In this document: in pieces, positions 6,385 to 8,018 of the stretch | Layout of the letters: the number at the start of each line of letters is the position of its first letter | Position numbering within the stretch: position 1 is the stretch's first letter | Assembly: GCA_004124535.1 (NCBI GenBank) | Contig: SCKQ01000070.1 | Span: forward strand, 1-8,018 | Source of the DNA: Fidelibacterota bacterium | GTDB lineage: Bacteria; Marinisomatota; Marinisomatia; Marinisomatales; TCS55 | Length of the DNA: 8,018 nt | Direction: 5' to 3' | Notes under the pieces: model-generated | The model's input: only the letters and a program-made list of their open reading frames with translations | What the model was told of the DNA's origin: nothing | Database searches by the model: none | Translations under genes and position numbers: made by a program

Positions 6385-7323
6385 TTATTCCACCATTTCT
6401 CCGCCACCTACATAATCCTCCAGATTAAATACGCCATCTTTTTCCATCTGCTTGGCAGCCTGTACAATACCTTTACGGGCATTATCTACTTCCCGTTTCG
6501 ATACTGCCCCTTCGATCGGTTCGTACATAGCCTGTTTTTTCTGCGGTAAGTTTTCAATCACCCGTGAGACCACAGCTTCATCCATACCTTTCAATGACAT
6601 AGCAAGAAGATCTAATTCTACCGAATTCGCAAGATCACGAATAATATTATCTGGAAAATATTCAAATATATCTTCCCATTTGAGATGGTACTTCTTTATC
6701 TCATCGGCCAGGGCTGGCGCCTCCCGTGATATAGCCTCTAGATATTTAGATTCGTCATCTGGATCCATCTCGCCTAATATTTCCGCAACCTCTTTACCAC
6801 CGCCCCGTGAAAAGTCGACTGTTTTTGGCAGAAAATGAGACTTCTCTTGCAGTTCTGACGCAACACTAACTATTGCTTCCAAAGGGACCTCATTTAGGGT
6901 TCCCATTTCAATAAGTACGCGACCTTTTTCTTCAGGGTCCAAACGATCTAAAACTTTTTTTCGATTTTCAGAACTAACCTGAGCCATTACAATTGCTTTA
7001 ACTTTTGTATCTTCCGGTAACACCATAGATATTAGCTGCTCATCGGTTAAATCATCGAGGAATTCAAACGGTTTCTTAGGTTCATCTTCGCCACCATCCT
7101 CGGCTTGGAATTTCTCACTTACAAAACTAAAGTAAAATTCCTCTATAACTCGCTTTTTAACACCAAAAGAAACACTATCCATATCCCGTGTAACTGAACG
7201 AACTTTCCTTATATCTGTCTTCGATAGTTCCTTTAAAAGTGTAATTGACAGACCTTCACCAAGAATATTAAACAAAATAGCCACTTTTTGTAAGCCAGAT
7301 AGTCTTTTTATATCGGTGATCAT
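6385..7323 (-). CDS. Divergent FliG-family motor switch protein
   Basis: FliG links the FliF membrane ring to FliM in the flagellar rotor and receives torque from the stator. The 312 residues (usual about 330-340) cover all three FliG regions. The N-terminal FliG_N domain is LSGLQKVAILFNILGEG...LLKELS with a terminal EEF (8-63). A middle armadillo-like part follows (about 90-160). The linker has the Gly-Gly-Gly helix block GGGKEVAEILGEMD (174-187). The C-terminal part contains WEDIF, DLLAMSLKGMDEAVVSRVIENL and an ARKGIVQAAKQMEKDG helix. Two functional elements are lost. Where the FliM-binding EHPQR motif should be, it reads LPEDTKVKA (102-110). The torque helix (SQRAADILRDDL in E. coli) reads PQKKQAMYEPIE (260-271), with most charges changed. 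An acidic, Gly-containing stretch (74-84) separates FliG_N from the rest. AAGGAGGT 6 nt before the ATG fixes the start. It follows a membrane protein with a FliF-like tail, 12 bp apart. Confidence 0.85.
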   Translation of the reverse strand: MITDIKRLSGLQKVAILFNILGEGLSITLLKELSKTDIRKVRSVTRDMDSVSFGVKKRVIEEFYFSFVSEKFQAEDGGEDEPKKPFEFLDDLTDEQLISMVLPEDTKVKAIVMAQVSSENRKKVLDRLDPEEKGRVLIEMGTLNEVPLEAIVSVASELQEKSHFLPKTVDFSRGGGKEVAEILGEMDPDDESKYLEAISREAPALADEIKKYHLKWEDIFEYFPDNIIRDLANSVELDLLAMSLKGMDEAVVSRVIENLPQKKQAMYEPIEGAVSKREVDNARKGIVQAAKQMEKDGVFNLEDYVGGGEMVE

Positions 7324-7329
7324 ATACTG

Positions 7330-7337
7330 ACCTCCTT
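7330..7337 (-). promoter_or_regulatory. Strong ribosome binding site of the FliG-like gene
   Basis: AAGGAGGT on the minus strand, 6 nt before the ATG, is a full anti-16S match. It overlaps the TAA stop (7336-7338) of the upstream membrane protein gene. It shows that this organism does use Shine-Dalgarno initiation, in contrast to the leaders of the ligase, transferase and frdA genes. Confidence 0.85.
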
Positions 7338-8018
7338 ATTTCTTCTTTTTCTTCTTTTTACCAGAGTCCTCTTCCTCCGGTTCTTCTGGCGGTGGTTCTG
7401 GCTCAGGGACGACATCATCTTCCAGCCATTCTCTGACAATACGTGTGGCAGTTTTAGGTTGTCCTACACTCATAGATACAACTGATTGGCGCATCTCCCC
7501 AATCTCGCTCCTCAGTACATCTGGATCATCCCCTAGTTCTTGTTCCACACTGGCTGCCGGTGAACTAACACTTTTGTTAACAGCTAGATTGCCATTTTTT
7601 GACCCGTCGTTTTTACCCTTTTTTTTCCTTTTTCTGGGAGGTGGACCATAAAACCACGGTGGTGGTGGTGGTGGTGCTTTCTTTTTATTAAACAGTAACA
7701 CAATAACCAAAACAAGTAGTACTAATACGAGAGCGCCCAACATAGAAACCAATATGATCATCGCGGAAGAGTCTTCTACTTGCTCGATTTCCTGTTCTAG
7801 AGCGAGCTGAACAGAATCTAACATGGCAATCTTCTGCGTAAGTTGTGAATCTATTCCTGTCTTTTGTGTTTGCTCGGCATAGATTAACGCTTCTCTCAAA
7901 GAAGTAATTTCGCCTTTTAGTTCCCCTAGTTGCAGTGAATCCCGCAACAATTTAGTTCTTCTTTCATATTCAAATTTATTTCTTAGGTTCGCTTGTTCTA
8001 ATTCATTTAACCGGTTCT
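7336..8018 (-). CDS. Coiled-coil single-pass membrane protein with FliF-like FliG-binding tail, 5'-partial
   Basis: The frame stays open to the window edge, so the N-terminus lies outside. A TTG at 7948-7950 could be read as a start but is internal to a continuous coding frame. The 226 visible residues begin with a charged, heptad-like coiled coil (about 1-82). One strong membrane helix follows (IILVSMLGALVLVLLVLVIVLLF, about 87-109), then basic KKK and a Pro run (A-P6-W-F-Y-G-P3), a Lys/Arg cluster, and a polar linker. A helical segment ends in GQPKTATRIVREWLEDD (about 185-201), followed by an acidic Pro-Glu tail and seven lysines. The segment with P-x-x-x-A-x-x-I-R-x-W-L matches the C-terminal end of FliF, which inserts into FliG_N. 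Together with the next gene encoding FliG, this suggests a FliG anchor. The coiled coil just before the membrane helix is not a FliF ring-building domain, so this is not a normal FliF. The visible N-terminal part should be periplasmic and the tail cytoplasmic by the positive-inside rule. Confidence 0.75.
   Translation of the reverse strand, partial: NRLNELEQANLRNKFEYERRTKLLRDSLQLGELKGEITSLREALIYAEQTQKTGIDSQLTQKIAMLDSVQLALEQEIEQVEDSSAMIILVSMLGALVLVLLVLVIVLLFNKKKAPPPPPPWFYGPPPRKRKKKGKNDGSKNGNLAVNKSVSSPAASVEQELGDDPDVLRSEIGEMRQSVVSMSVGQPKTATRIVREWLEDDVVPEPEPPPEEPEEEDSGKKKKKKK

Noticed and set aside
7336..7950. TTG at 7948-7950 as the start of the membrane protein gene
   Set aside because: The coding frame continues with coiled-coil-like residues up to the window edge, with no stop and no ribosome binding site before the TTG. 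The gene is therefore taken as 5'-partial.
7336..8018. Calling the membrane protein a normal FliF
   Set aside because: Only the last segment resembles FliF. The visible part before the membrane helix is coiled coil without ring-building motif domains, so the name was not used.

Overview
The window looks like a chromosomal segment of an uncultured, flagellum-poor or atypical Gram-negative bacterium. It has an E. coli-type fumarate reductase, a divergent FliG, and several genes with no Shine-Dalgarno sequence. The Fibrobacteres-Chlorobi-Bacteroidetes neighbourhood (for example Marinimicrobia) is a reasonable but weak guess. It holds three unrelated gene blocks. No tRNA, rRNA, CRISPR array, transposase or long repeat was seen.

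Left block (1-2618, minus strand): frdA and frdB, the flavoprotein and iron-sulfur subunits of fumarate reductase / succinate dehydrogenase. All cofactor and catalytic residues are intact. frdB runs off the left edge, about a dozen residues short of its end, so the membrane anchor genes would lie outside. A previously hidden 49-codon reading frame overlaps the frdA start by ATGA and may be a leader or coupled small gene.

Middle block (2760-6291): three gamma-glutamyl enzymes. A GCS2-family glutamate-cysteine ligase and a class-I-amidotransferase-like peptidase C26 (gamma-glutamyl hydrolase, PuuD-like) form a minus-strand operon with a TAATG junction. A divergent gamma-glutamyltransferase faces them from the plus strand, and its 3' end overlaps the hydrolase by 19 bp. 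The set can build, transfer and cleave gamma-glutamyl bonds, yet no glutathione synthetase is present. The transferase lacks a signal peptide and several canonical glutamate-binding residues, so the real substrate may not be glutathione. This block is visibly more AT-rich than frdAB.

Right block (6330-8018, minus strand): a single-pass membrane protein, open at its N-terminus, followed by a FliG-family protein with a perfect AAGGAGGT ribosome binding site and a Rho-independent terminator behind it. The cytoplasmic tail of the membrane protein carries a segment resembling the FliG-binding C-terminus of FliF. However, the part before the membrane helix is coiled coil, not FliF ring domains. The FliG has lost the EHPQR motif and most torque-helix charges. 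Together they look like a FliF/FliG-type pairing reused outside a standard flagellum, the most interesting feature of the window.
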